Positions 47,608-55,394 of a stretch of DNA of 64,000 nt are shown here, piece after piece. The position numbers and the translations under genes were made by a program. How positions within the stretch are numbered: position 1 is the stretch's first letter; each line of letters opens with the position of its first letter. This DNA comes from SIG440 sp045648205 (GTDB lineage: Bacteria; Bacillota; Clostridia; Monoglobales; Monoglobaceae): assembly GCA_045648205.1 (NCBI GenBank), contig JAZRNM010000030.1, forward strand, positions 1 through 64,000, written 5' to 3'. The notes under the pieces are model-generated. The model saw nothing but the letters and a program-made list of their open reading frames with translations. It had not been told where the DNA came from and did not search any database.

Positions 47608-48810
47608 TCACAGCAACCGTGCCTTGGCAACAGTAGCACAAAAATACCTTATATCATCCATCGCATGGTCAAATTCCTTTATAACCCTGTCCTCCTCTGA
47701 GTCCTCATCCCAGGAATATGTGCCAAATTCTCTTATGGCGTCCTGACAATCTTCCTGAATAATGAGCTTTCCGCTCTGCAAAAGAGTTCCCGTAATCCTT
47801 ATCCCGTTGAGAACATTGTTGTCAGCCTTTCTCACATTGAATTCGCCGTGTCTGCGAATTGTAGCAATAAAGCTTGCCGCCGACGGGTCAATAACAATGC
47901 ATTTCACCGCATACCCTTTTGCCAACTCAACAAGACGCTCATAATATTCCTCGTCAGTAAGAAGCTTTTTGCTCTGTTTCCCCGAATAATAGCTTTCCCT
48001 GATGCGCACCGCCCGTTTGTCATCAAGCCTCCAAAGTCCCATACTGCACGGATTCAATGTTCCATAGTCAATAGAAATATAATATTCCTCCACACCCTCG
48101 GCCTTTGGAATTTCTTTCATTGTGTGAAGGTCTTTGTCAAACATAGGATAAACAAGCCCCTCAGCACTGCACCACTCTCCAAGTATAAAGCGTCGGTAAA
48201 AAACCCCCGTATATTCCTTTTTAAGTTCCGCCACATAATCCTTATCAAGAAAGGTGTTGTCATCAATCAGAAATTCCATAAGAAAAAAATCAAGCTCGTC
48301 ACGTCGGTCAATGTATTTCACCTTGAACCAATGATTGGGATTGTCGGGATTGGTTGTTCCAAACAGCTTTGCCCCCGGCTCTGAAAGTCTTGACAGAAGC
48401 ATGCTGAAGAAATCTTCTGTGAAAAGTGTCACCTCATCGCAATAAGCACCCTGAAGTGTCATTCCGCGGATTTTGCTCTCTGCTCCCGCATCATTAACCC
48501 CTTCAAGATAAATCTTCCTACCAAAAAGAACACCCTCCTTTTTGGATAAAGAATACTTGAAATTATTTCTCCCTGCCAGAGTTTCAAGCAAATCCAGACA
48601 ATTTCTCTTCAATGTTGTCATGGTTTTTGCTGTCATCAGATAATACTTGTCTGTTGGCATATTCTGAATCCACACACACCACAGCACCAGGCTTATCCAG
48701 GTCTTTCCCGATCTGACACTTCCGTGAAGAATGTTGATTCGTTTCAGCCCGCCCTTGGCAATCTCCATAAGCTGATTTTGTTTTTCCGTAAGCCTTTTAT
48801 ATTTTCGCAT
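47608..48810 (-). CDS. Terminase large subunit, PBSX family
   Basis: The 400-aa protein has Walker A LHGSVRSGKTWISLVLW (about 29-45), Walker B GAYCDEVTLF, the coupling motif LFGTTNPDNPNHW, and an RNase-H-fold nuclease with YISIDYGTLNPCSMGLW (first Asp), CIVIDPSAASFI (second Asp) and EFDHAMDDIRYF (third Asp). All catalytic residues are present, so the packaging motor looks intact. PBSX-family terminases include headful packagers. Confidence 0.93.
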   Translation of the reverse strand: MRKYKRLTEKQNQLMEIAKGGLKRINILHGSVRSGKTWISLVLWCVWIQNMPTDKYYLMTAKTMTTLKRNCLDLLETLAGRNNFKYSLSKKEGVLFGRKIYLEGVNDAGAESKIRGMTLQGAYCDEVTLFTEDFFSMLLSRLSEPGAKLFGTTNPDNPNHWFKVKYIDRRDELDFFLMEFLIDDNTFLDKDYVAELKKEYTGVFYRRFILGEWCSAEGLVYPMFDKDLHTMKEIPKAEGVEEYYISIDYGTLNPCSMGLWRLDDKRAVRIRESYYSGKQSKKLLTDEEYYERLVELAKGYAVKCIVIDPSAASFIATIRRHGEFNVRKADNNVLNGIRITGTLLQSGKLIIQEDCQDAIREFGTYSWDEDSEEDRVIKEFDHAMDDIRYFCATVAKARLL

Positions 48811-48815
48811 ACGAC

Positions 48816-49073
48816 TTAATTCACATCCTCAAAATCCTTGAACAATGATGAAAGAACTCCTTCTTCCGAACTGTCCTTTTCACCATTCCCAAATTTATCA
48901 ATCAATGTACCCAAAACTGACGAAAGCTGATTCAGCGGAGCACTTGCAATTCTTTCAGGGTTCCCGATTTCCTTCATAATTGAATCAATAAGTCTGCACA
49001 CATCTTTTTTCTTTTCTCGAATATAAGATGAAATCAACATCTCATCTTTTTCCGCTTCATCTTCCACTTTCAT
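48816..49073 (-). CDS. Small helical protein before the terminase (possible small terminase subunit)
   Basis: The 85-aa acidic helical protein has SSYIREKKKDVCRLIDSIMKEIGNPERIASAPLNQLSSVLGTLIDKFG. The position directly before the large terminase suggests a small-subunit or accessory role; no helix-turn-helix is evident. The start is uncertain: ATG 49073 follows GAGGTG very closely, GTG 49067 is better spaced, and GTG 49088 has no site. Confidence 0.55.
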   Translation of the reverse strand: MKVEDEAEKDEMLISSYIREKKKDVCRLIDSIMKEIGNPERIASAPLNQLSSVLGTLIDKFGNGEKDSSEEGVLSSLFKDFEDVN

Positions 49074-49135
49074 CACCTCGACTATCACATTTTTTATACT
49101 TTAATTTTACCTCAAAAAAGCGGACAGAGCGGACA

Positions 49136-49501
49136 TCATTCAGTTCTGTTTTTTTGTGAATTCAAATACCTTTCCGCAATCTTTCTCACCCCATCTTCAC
49201 TGTTGTACCCACCTGTCATATAAGCCACCTTTTTCCAGGACATACACTTTGCATATCTGTAATAAAAAATCTGTCGGGTAAAACTGTCTTCAATTCCGTT
49301 TATGAACGTCTCAATCCTCCTCTTCAGTTCTTTACACTCTTTAATTTGCAAAATAAGCTTTTTTTCGTATGCAGCCACACTATCCTTCGTAATTTTTCCG
49401 TCGCTGCTACGCATTTTGATTTTCAAATTCACCAATTCCTCTGTTTTGCTCATAATCTCCCGATTCAGATAATAAAGCTGTCTTAACTCCTGCTTTGTCA
49501 T
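49136..49501 (-). CDS. Sigma-70-like phage activator (ArpU/RinA/DUF1492-like)
   Basis: The 121-aa protein has an N-terminal coiled coil (about 5-60) and a region-4-like helix-turn-helix, DSFTRQIFYYRYAKCMSWKKVAYMTGGYNSEDGVRKIAERYLNSQ. This fits late-gene activators of the ArpU/RinA/DUF1492 type encoded just upstream of the terminase in Firmicutes phages, which switch on the packaging and structural operon. It overlaps the preceding gene by ATGA. Confidence 0.78.
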   Translation of the reverse strand: MTKQELRQLYYLNREIMSKTEELVNLKIKMRSSDGKITKDSVAAYEKKLILQIKECKELKRRIETFINGIEDSFTRQIFYYRYAKCMSWKKVAYMTGGYNSEDGVRKIAERYLNSQKNRTE

Positions 49502-49695
49502 AAAAATTTTCTATCCTTCCCATAGTATATTTTTTTACATTTTTCACTGCAAAAGCATCTGCCAAATCTGTCAACGACCCCTTTTTCAGAGTCCTCGCTA
49601 AGTTTGCTGTCACAAAACAAACAAACCATCACACCTTCATCACAGCAAACCCCAACCCTCTCTGCCATCTCAATCCAAGGATGCGTAATCTTCAT
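49498..49695 (-). CDS. Small zinc-finger-like phage protein
   Basis: The 65-aa protein has VCCDEGVMVCLFCDSKLSEDSEKGVVDRFGRCFCSEKCKKIYYG. The CxxC...CxxxC spacing suggests a single treble-clef zinc site. Function unknown. GGAGTG precedes ATG 49695. Confidence 0.65.
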   Translation of the reverse strand: MKITHPWIEMAERVGVCCDEGVMVCLFCDSKLSEDSEKGVVDRFGRCFCSEKCKKIYYGKDRKFL

Positions 49696-49718
49696 TCCAA
49701 CACTCCATTTTGTTTCCT

Positions 49719-49940
49719 TTAGGAAACTTTTTTGTCAAAAAAAATAAATATTATTTCATCATTGTTCAAGCAGAATATTTCGGCAATTTTTCTGATTTGC
49801 CTCCACTTGAACTCAACTTTCCCCGCAAGTATCTTCCTCAAAGCTCTGCGACTTATACAAAGCTTTCGTGCCAGAACCTTTTCCGAAAAACCCTGCTTCA
49901 CCATCTCTCGCTTTAATTCCTCAACCTTTATTTCAATCAC
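49719..49940 (-). CDS. XRE-family (Cro-like) helix-turn-helix regulator
   Basis: The 73-aa protein is almost entirely one HTH_3-type domain: IKVEELKREMVKQGFSEKVLARKLCISRRALRKILAGKVEFKWRQIRKIAEIFCLNNDEIIFIFF. GTG 49940 follows an AAGGAGGGGG run. It is the first gene of the minus-strand phage cluster and is divergent from a second XRE gene at 50107, the layout of a phage repressor/Cro switch. Confidence 0.78.
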   Translation of the reverse strand: MIEIKVEELKREMVKQGFSEKVLARKLCISRRALRKILAGKVEFKWRQIRKIAEIFCLNNDEIIFIFFDKKVS

Positions 49941-49968
49941 CCCCCTCCTTAATTTTTTTCTTTAACAA

Positions 49969-49997
49969 ATATTACCATTTTTTACCATTTATGTCAA
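49969..49997 (-). promoter_or_regulatory. Leftward promoter of the phage-like cluster with repeat operators
   Basis: Minus strand TTGACA (49997-49992), 17 bp, TAATAT (49974-49969). The spacer holds a direct repeat, AAATGGTA-AAAAATGGTA, a likely operator for one of the two XRE proteins. More short repeats (ACATTTTT twice) lie at 50000-50015. Confidence 0.72.
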
Positions 49998-50036
49998 TAC
50001 ATTTTTAACATTTTTTTACTTTTTTGTCAAAATTAA

Positions 50037-50065
50037 TTGCAATTATCAAATTATTGTGATATACT
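50037..50065 (+). promoter_or_regulatory. Rightward promoter of the XRE repressor gene
   Basis: TTGCAA (50037-50042), 17 bp, TATACT (50060-50065). It faces away from the leftward promoter; about 40 bp separate the two -35 boxes. Confidence 0.68.
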
Positions 50066-50106
50066 ATATCTTAATGAATTCCCCAAAAACGAAGGAGTGC
50101 TGTTAT

Positions 50107-50505
50107 ATGCGTGTTGACATTCAATCAAGGAGAAAGGAGCTTGGGCTCACTCTGGAAGAATTAGGCAAAATGGTCGGAGTAAGCAAAGGTACTGTGAAAA
50201 AATGGGAAAATGGATTTATAAAAAATATGCGTCGAGACAAAATTCTGCTTTTGGCGAACGCTCTTCAGGTGTCGCCTCTTGACATTCTGGACATTTCAAC
50301 ACCCACTGAAGCTTTGACAAAAAAATATGAAAAAAAAGAGCTTTCGCTCTCAAAAAACTATTCAAAAACAATTCAAAAGCTGATTGATATAAGTGAAATA
50401 ACAAATACTATTATACTTAATTCAGACAAATCTGTCATTTGCTATAAGCTTCCTTCTGAGGTTCTTAACAAAATAAAAATCCTTATTGAAACAAATAAAA
50501 TATAA
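50107..50505 (+). CDS. XRE-family transcriptional repressor
   Basis: The 132-aa protein has an N-terminal HTH (RVDIQSRRKELGLTLEELGKMVGVSKGTVKKWENGFIKNMRRDKILLLANAL, about 2-55) and a C-terminal part without the LexA/CI peptidase motifs (KLIDISEITNTIILNSDKSVICYKLPSEVLNKIK). It probably keeps the phage-like operon silent. ATG 50107 has AAGGAG about 9 nt upstream; the frame continues upstream over the promoter and is not coding there. Confidence 0.8.
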   Translation: MRVDIQSRRKELGLTLEELGKMVGVSKGTVKKWENGFIKNMRRDKILLLANALQVSPLDILDISTPTEALTKKYEKKELSLSKNYSKTIQKLIDISEITNTIILNSDKSVICYKLPSEVLNKIKILIETNKI

Positions 50506-50522
50506 AAAATTTTATTCCATTG

Positions 50523-50551
50523 TGGACAAATTTGCCTGAATGTGTTACAAT
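50523..50551 (+). promoter_or_regulatory. Promoter of upp
   Basis: TGGACA (50523-50528), 17 bp, TACAAT (50546-50551). An inverted repeat, GTTACAA (50544-50550) with TTGTAAC (50562-50568), overlaps the -10 box and could be an operator or a leader stem. Confidence 0.65.
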
Positions 50552-50583
50552 ATATATAAATTTGTAACAAAGAGGTAATATAT

Positions 50584-51210
50584 ATGAGCAATATATGTGT
50601 TTTAAATCACAGTCTTCTTACTCACAAGCTGACGCTTTTGAGAGATAAAAGCACTTCTGTTAAGGATTTCAGAAATCTTCTTTATGAAATTTCCACCCTG
50701 ATTGCTTATGAGGCCACTCGCGAAATGGACACAAAAGAGGTTTCTTTCGAAACACCTCTGTGCGAAACAAAGGGTGAGTTGCTTTCAAAGCAGCCCGTGA
50801 TTGTTCCAATACTCCGCGCAGGGCTCGGTATGGTGGAGCCTTTCCTGAATGTTATACCCGGTGCCAAGGTGGGGCATATTGGTCTTGAACGTGACCACGA
50901 AACCCATCTTCCAAAAGAATATTACTGCAAGCTCCCTTCCGACATTTCAGAACGTGAAACAATCGTTGTTGACCCAATGCTTGCAACAGGCGGAAGTGGC
51001 AGTGCAGCGATTGAGTTCATCAAAAAACGTGGGGCAAAGAAAATAAAATTTGCTTGCATAATTGCCGCACCCGAGGGTGTTGAGATAATAAAAAAAGACC
51101 ATCCCGACGTTGACATTTTCATTGGAGCTCTTGACGAATGCCTGAACGAAAATGCATACATCGTGCCCGGTCTTGGTGATGCAGGCGACCGTTTGTTTGG
51201 AACACTGTAA
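50584..51210 (+). CDS. upp: Uracil phosphoribosyltransferase
   Basis: The 208-aa salvage enzyme makes UMP from uracil and PRPP. Motifs: TLLRDKSTSVKDFRNLLYEIS, PILRAGLGMVEPFL, GLERDHETHLPKEYYCKLP, the PRPP-binding loop VVDPMLATGGSGSAAIEFIK and the uracil-binding end YIVPGLGDAGDRLFGT. AGAGGT lies 7 nt before ATG 50584. It is monocistronic, with its own promoter and terminator, and borders the phage-like cluster. Confidence 0.98.
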   Translation: MSNICVLNHSLLTHKLTLLRDKSTSVKDFRNLLYEISTLIAYEATREMDTKEVSFETPLCETKGELLSKQPVIVPILRAGLGMVEPFLNVIPGAKVGHIGLERDHETHLPKEYYCKLPSDISERETIVVDPMLATGGSGSAAIEFIKKRGAKKIKFACIIAAPEGVEIIKKDHPDVDIFIGALDECLNENAYIVPGLGDAGDRLFGTL

Positions 51211-51218
51211 TACAAAAT

Positions 51219-51250
51219 AATCCCTGTTTTCGATTGAAAACAGGGATTTT
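51219..51250. terminator. Bidirectional terminator after upp
   Basis: A perfect 13-bp stem, AATCCCTGTTTTC (51219-51231) with GAAAACAGGGATT (51236-51248), and T residues, between converging upp and the SLH-cyclophilin gene. Confidence 0.88.
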
Positions 51251-51262
51251 ATTATGCTTTTT

Positions 51263-52492
51263 TTATTTCACCGTAACCTTTTTCATAACAATAGGCTTCT
51301 TTGGTGATGCAATCTCTCCCGATGAGTTTGGCAACAACTCACCATCGAGAAAATCTTCAACAACATCCATTCCTGAAACGACTTTGCCGAATGCCGCATA
51401 CTGTCCGTCGAGGAAAGGTACATCTGAATAACAAATGAAAAACTGTGACGACGCACTGTTGAAATGTTGTGCACGAGCCATTGAAATCACACCCTTTGTG
51501 TGACTGAGGGTGTTCTGTGTGAAGCCGTTTGCCGAGAATTCTCCCACAATATTATGTTCGCTTCCACCTGATCCGTCACCATTGGGGTCGCCGCCCTGAG
51601 CCATAAAGTTTTCAACCACTCTGTGGAAAGTAAGCCCATCATAAAAGCCTGACTTTGCAAGTTCAACGAAGTTTGCAACCGTCTGCGGTGCATACTCGGG
51701 ATAAAGCTCAAGAACAATCTTCTTGTTGTTTTCCATCAGAATTGTAACCCTGGGATGTCCCTTTGGAATGTTTTCATAGGTCTTCAAAGATGCATTGATT
51801 TGCTCTTCATATTCCTTAATGCTTGCCTCTGCTTCATCAATAATATTCTGAATCAGAGTTCCGACACGATTTATTATAACCACCGCTTCTGCACGTGTTC
51901 CGTTGTTCTGAGGATTGAGATTTCCATTTTCATCACCCGTCATTATTCCAAGCAGGAAATTGTTCACAACAGCTGTGGTTACCGCCGTAGGATAAGCATC
52001 GGCTGTTTCCTCTGCATCAGAAAAAGAGTCTCCTATATCTGCACCACGAATACCAAAAACATTTTTCAGGCATTCGCTGGTCAGGAAAGACATTTCCCAT
52101 CTTTCAATCGGCAAATCAAAATCATTGACACTCATTTTCCCGGGGACAACGTTCCCAACCTTGGAATCATCACCCAAGGGATAATACATCTGCTGCACAG
52201 CAAAATTATAGTAAATCGATGCCCAATGCGAATCATCGCCATACTCCGCGGGTATCGTAACTTCCAGCTTTGCGCAGATAAGTGCCGTCAGCATTTTCAA
52301 AAATTCCGCTCTGGATATTGTGGCATCAGGTCTGAAGGTTCCATCAGGATTTCCGTTCACTGAACCACTGTCATATGCCTTTCCTATTTCCTCCTCAGCC
52401 CAATGTCCTGCCACATCCGAAAAAGGCTGTGCAAAAACCATCGAGGTGCAGAGCATAACTGTTACCAAAATCAACGAAATTACTTTTTTCAT
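51263..52492 (-). CDS. Secreted SLH-domain peptidyl-prolyl isomerase (cyclophilin fusion)
   Basis: The 409-aa protein has a cleavable signal peptide (MKKVISLILVTVMLCTSMVFA). Three SLH-like segments follow: QPFSDVAGHWAEEEIGKAYD to about residue 72, a divergent second one to about 145, and ADIGDSFSDAEETADAYPTA to about 212. After a helical linker comes a cyclophilin domain (about 245-405) with FHRVVENFMAQGGD, NTLSHTKGVISMARA and SSQFFICYSD. It should be held at the cell wall by its SLH domains and assist folding of exported proteins. It is adjacent to a second cyclophilin gene on the same strand. Confidence 0.93.
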   Translation of the reverse strand: MKKVISLILVTVMLCTSMVFAQPFSDVAGHWAEEEIGKAYDSGSVNGNPDGTFRPDATISRAEFLKMLTALICAKLEVTIPAEYGDDSHWASIYYNFAVQQMYYPLGDDSKVGNVVPGKMSVNDFDLPIERWEMSFLTSECLKNVFGIRGADIGDSFSDAEETADAYPTAVTTAVVNNFLLGIMTGDENGNLNPQNNGTRAEAVVIINRVGTLIQNIIDEAEASIKEYEEQINASLKTYENIPKGHPRVTILMENNKKIVLELYPEYAPQTVANFVELAKSGFYDGLTFHRVVENFMAQGGDPNGDGSGGSEHNIVGEFSANGFTQNTLSHTKGVISMARAQHFNSASSQFFICYSDVPFLDGQYAAFGKVVSGMDVVEDFLDGELLPNSSGEIASPKKPIVMKKVTVK

Positions 52493-52507
52493 TTTGTGAA
52501 AACTCCT

Positions 52508-53245
52508 TTAATCTTCAATAATTGTGACGTTCTTCATCACAATAGGTTCCACCGGTGATGCAAGCTCACCCATAGAATTGGGTGTTCTTTCAACCTTCAA
52601 AAAAGCATCAACAACTTCCATTCCTTCAACAACCTTACCAAACGCAGCATACTGTCCATCAAGGAAGCTTGCATCGTCATAACAAATGAAGAATTGACTT
52701 GAAGCACTGTCGGGGTTCTGTGAACGAGCCATTGAAATCACCCCACGAGTGTGGCTGAGAGTGTTCTGTGTGAAGCCATTTGCAGCAAATTCTCCGGGAA
52801 TCTGAACTCCACTTCCGCCCATTCCTGTTCCTTCAGGGTCGCCGCCCTGAGCCATAAATCCATCAACAACTCTGTGGAACCCAACACCGTCATAAAAACC
52901 GTCTGTAACCAAATCCACAAAATTCTGAACTGTCTGAGGTGCATATTCGGGATAAAGTTCAAGAACGAACTCGTCGCCGTTTTCCATTTCAACCAAAACC
53001 TTTACATTCTCTTCTGTCATCTTTTTGTCCTCCTTGTTGTTCCCCTTGTCAGACACTGTATTTTGCGAAATTGCTCCACCGTTTTCAGTTGAAGTTGCTG
53101 TAAAACTTGTCTTCATGCCAACAGCAATCATCACCACCGCAACAACAATAACCAAAACTGCAATAGCAATTCCCCATATTGTCTTTTTAGAAAACTTTTT
53201 CTTGCTTTTTTTATTTAATTTTTTATTATTTCCCATATTTTTCAT
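52508..53245 (-). CDS. Membrane-anchored cyclophilin-type peptidyl-prolyl isomerase
   Basis: The 245-aa protein has a very basic N-terminus (KKLNKKSKKKFSKK), one membrane helix (TIWGIAIAVLVIVVAVVMIAVGM, about 24-46), a polar linker, and an extracellular cyclophilin domain (about 85-242) with FHRVVDGFMAQGGD, NTLSHTRGVISMARS and SSQFFICYDD. It is strongly similar over the catalytic domain to the SLH-linked cyclophilin 15 nt downstream, so the two probably arose by tandem duplication. ATG 53245 (or the ATG 53236) is the start. Confidence 0.93.
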   Translation of the reverse strand: MKNMGNNKKLNKKSKKKFSKKTIWGIAIAVLVIVVAVVMIAVGMKTSFTATSTENGGAISQNTVSDKGNNKEDKKMTEENVKVLVEMENGDEFVLELYPEYAPQTVQNFVDLVTDGFYDGVGFHRVVDGFMAQGGDPEGTGMGGSGVQIPGEFAANGFTQNTLSHTRGVISMARSQNPDSASSQFFICYDDASFLDGQYAAFGKVVEGMEVVDAFLKVERTPNSMGELASPVEPIVMKNVTIIED

Positions 53246-53463
53246 ATCCCTTCAAATACAAAAACAATCTGAATTTTATTGTAATTGCAATTCAATATTT
53301 TGTCAATACTAAGAATGTTACATTTTTTTGAATTTTTATGATTTGGTATTGTTTTTAAATGAAATTTATGGTAATATATATAATCATTGATTGAAATCAA
53401 TTTTCCGTCCGCAAAACATATTGCAGGAAATAGAATTTAATTTAAAAATCTGGAGGCGATTAC

Positions 53464-55329
53464 TTGAAGAAGTACTTACGAGGATTAAGCTTTTATATTA
53501 TTTTATTCCTTATAATTCTCACAATTTTTGTAATGACATCAATGCCCGAAAGCACAACAAAATATGTATATTCAGACCTCATAAAAATGATCGAATCAGG
53601 TCAGGTCACCGAAATGCAGATTGTTGACACAAATGTCTATGCAACGCTCACCGATGGCACCAAGATTGAGGTTTCAACCCCTGGCTATGGTGTTATGTAT
53701 CTCAGCATAGGCGATGAAATTGACCGTCAGGTTGAGGAAGGAACGCTCAAGGTTGACACGCCTGAACCTGTGTCACCGCCCTGGTGGCTCAGTTTTCTTC
53801 CCTCCCTTGGCCTCATCATAATCATGATTGTTTTCTGGGTAATCTTCATGAGGCAGTCCCAGGGTGGCGGAAAAGGCGGAGTTATGTCATTTGGCAAAAG
53901 TCACGCCAAAGTCAACATTGACGAGAAAAACAAAAAGACCTTTGATGACGTAGCAGGTGAAGACGAAGAAAAGGAAGAACTTCAGGAAATTGTTGACTTT
54001 CTCAAAAATCCCGAAAAATTCCGCGAGCTTGGGGCAAGAATCCCCAAGGGTGTCCTTCTTGTGGGTCCCCCCGGAACAGGTAAAACTCTCCTTGCCAAAG
54101 CAGTTGCAGGCGAGGCAGGTGTTCCTTTCTTCTCAATATCAGGTTCAGACTTCGTTGAAATGTTTGTGGGCGTTGGTGCATCTCGTGTCCGCGACCTTTT
54201 TGAACACGCAAAAAAAGCCGCTCCGTGCATAATTTTCATTGATGAAATTGATGCCGTTGGTCGTCAGAGAGGTGCAGGTCTTGGTGGTGGACACGACGAA
54301 CGTGAACAAACCCTCAACCAGCTTCTTGTGGAAATGGATGGTTTCGGAATAAATGAAGGTGTCATAGTCATTGCTGCAACCAACCGTCCTGACATATTGG
54401 ATAGTGCTCTTCTGAGACCGGGTAGATTTGACAGACAGGTTGTTGTTGATGTTCCCGATGTCAAAGGCAGGGAAGCAATCCTCAAAGTCCACTCAAAAGG
54501 CAAGCCCCTTGCCGATGATGTGAAGCTTGAGGTGTTGGCAAAGGAAACAGTTGGTTTCACAGGTGCAGACCTTGAGAACCTTATGAATGAGGCTGCTCTC
54601 CGTGCAGCACGACTCGGTGCCAAAACAATCACAATGTTCGATTTGGAAGAATCTATTATGAAGGTTCTGGCAGGACCGGAAAAGAAAACCCGCAAAATCA
54701 CCGAAAAAGACAAGAAAATCACGGCTTATCACGAAGCAGGGCATGCAGTTGTTCAAAAAATGCTGCCAACCCAGGACCGTGTTCAGCAGATTTCAATAAT
54801 CCCCCGCGGCAGAGCCGCAGGCTACACTATGTCACTTCCCAAGGACGACTCATCACATATGACCAAAACCGAAATGCTTGAAGAGATTATTTCTCTCCTT
54901 GGTGGTCGTGTTGCAGAACAGCTCTTCCTTGACGACATCTGCACAGGTGCATCAAACGACATTGACCGTGCCACCGCTATTGCAAAAAATATGGTTGTAC
55001 GTTTTGGTATGAGCGAAGCCCTGGGTACACGCAGTTTTGGAAGCAACAATGATGAAGTCTTCATTGGCAGAAGTTTTGGACACACTCAGGACTACAGTGA
55101 AGATGTAGCGGCAAAAATTGATTCTGAAATCAAGCGCATAATTGATGAATGTTATGCCCGCTGTGAAGAAATCCTCAAAGCAAATTCAGCATCGGTTGAT
55201 GCAACAGTTTCACTTCTTCTTGAAAAAGAAAAGATTGATGCAGACACCTTTGATGCACTTTTTGTCAAAGCTCCCGAAAAAGCTGACTCCGAACAAAACA
55301 CCGAGGCATCAGACACCTCAGAAGAATAA
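53464..55329 (+). CDS. ftsH: ATP-dependent zinc metalloprotease FtsH
   Basis: The 621-aa protein has two N-terminal membrane helices (about 7-25 and 105-125) around a periplasmic-type segment. An AAA module follows with LLVGPPGTGKTLLAKAVAGEA (Walker A), CIIFIDEIDAVGRQRG (Walker B), the arginine finger region RPGRFDRQVVVDVPD and the pore motif ISGSDFVEMFVGVGASRVRD. The M41 protease has zinc motif HEAGHA and a third ligand in DDICTGASNDIDRAT. The start is TTG 53464 with GGAGG 7 nt upstream. It is followed by a terminator. Confidence 0.98.
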   Translation: MKKYLRGLSFYIILFLIILTIFVMTSMPESTTKYVYSDLIKMIESGQVTEMQIVDTNVYATLTDGTKIEVSTPGYGVMYLSIGDEIDRQVEEGTLKVDTPEPVSPPWWLSFLPSLGLIIIMIVFWVIFMRQSQGGGKGGVMSFGKSHAKVNIDEKNKKTFDDVAGEDEEKEELQEIVDFLKNPEKFRELGARIPKGVLLVGPPGTGKTLLAKAVAGEAGVPFFSISGSDFVEMFVGVGASRVRDLFEHAKKAAPCIIFIDEIDAVGRQRGAGLGGGHDEREQTLNQLLVEMDGFGINEGVIVIAATNRPDILDSALLRPGRFDRQVVVDVPDVKGREAILKVHSKGKPLADDVKLEVLAKETVGFTGADLENLMNEAALRAARLGAKTITMFDLEESIMKVLAGPEKKTRKITEKDKKITAYHEAGHAVVQKMLPTQDRVQQISIIPRGRAAGYTMSLPKDDSSHMTKTEMLEEIISLLGGRVAEQLFLDDICTGASNDIDRATAIAKNMVVRFGMSEALGTRSFGSNNDEVFIGRSFGHTQDYSEDVAAKIDSEIKRIIDECYARCEEILKANSASVDATVSLLLEKEKIDADTFDALFVKAPEKADSEQNTEASDTSEE

Positions 55330-55335
55330 AAATCA

Positions 55336-55372
55336 AAACGGGAAATTTGCCTTAGGCAAGTTTCCCGTTTAA
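55336..55372 (+). terminator. Terminator of ftsH
   Basis: A stem, AAACGGGAAA (55336-55345) with TTTCCCGTTT (55361-55370), plus an inner TTGCC/GGCAA stem around a short loop. The T-run is short, so it may be leaky and let transcription reach the MATE gene. Confidence 0.75.
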
Positions 55373-55394
55373 TTGAGAAAGGCAACAAAAGACT

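Noticed and set aside
35130..50580. Attachment sites at the ends of the phage-like cluster
   Set aside because: I compared the two flanks by eye and found no shared direct repeat; no tRNA gene borders the element.
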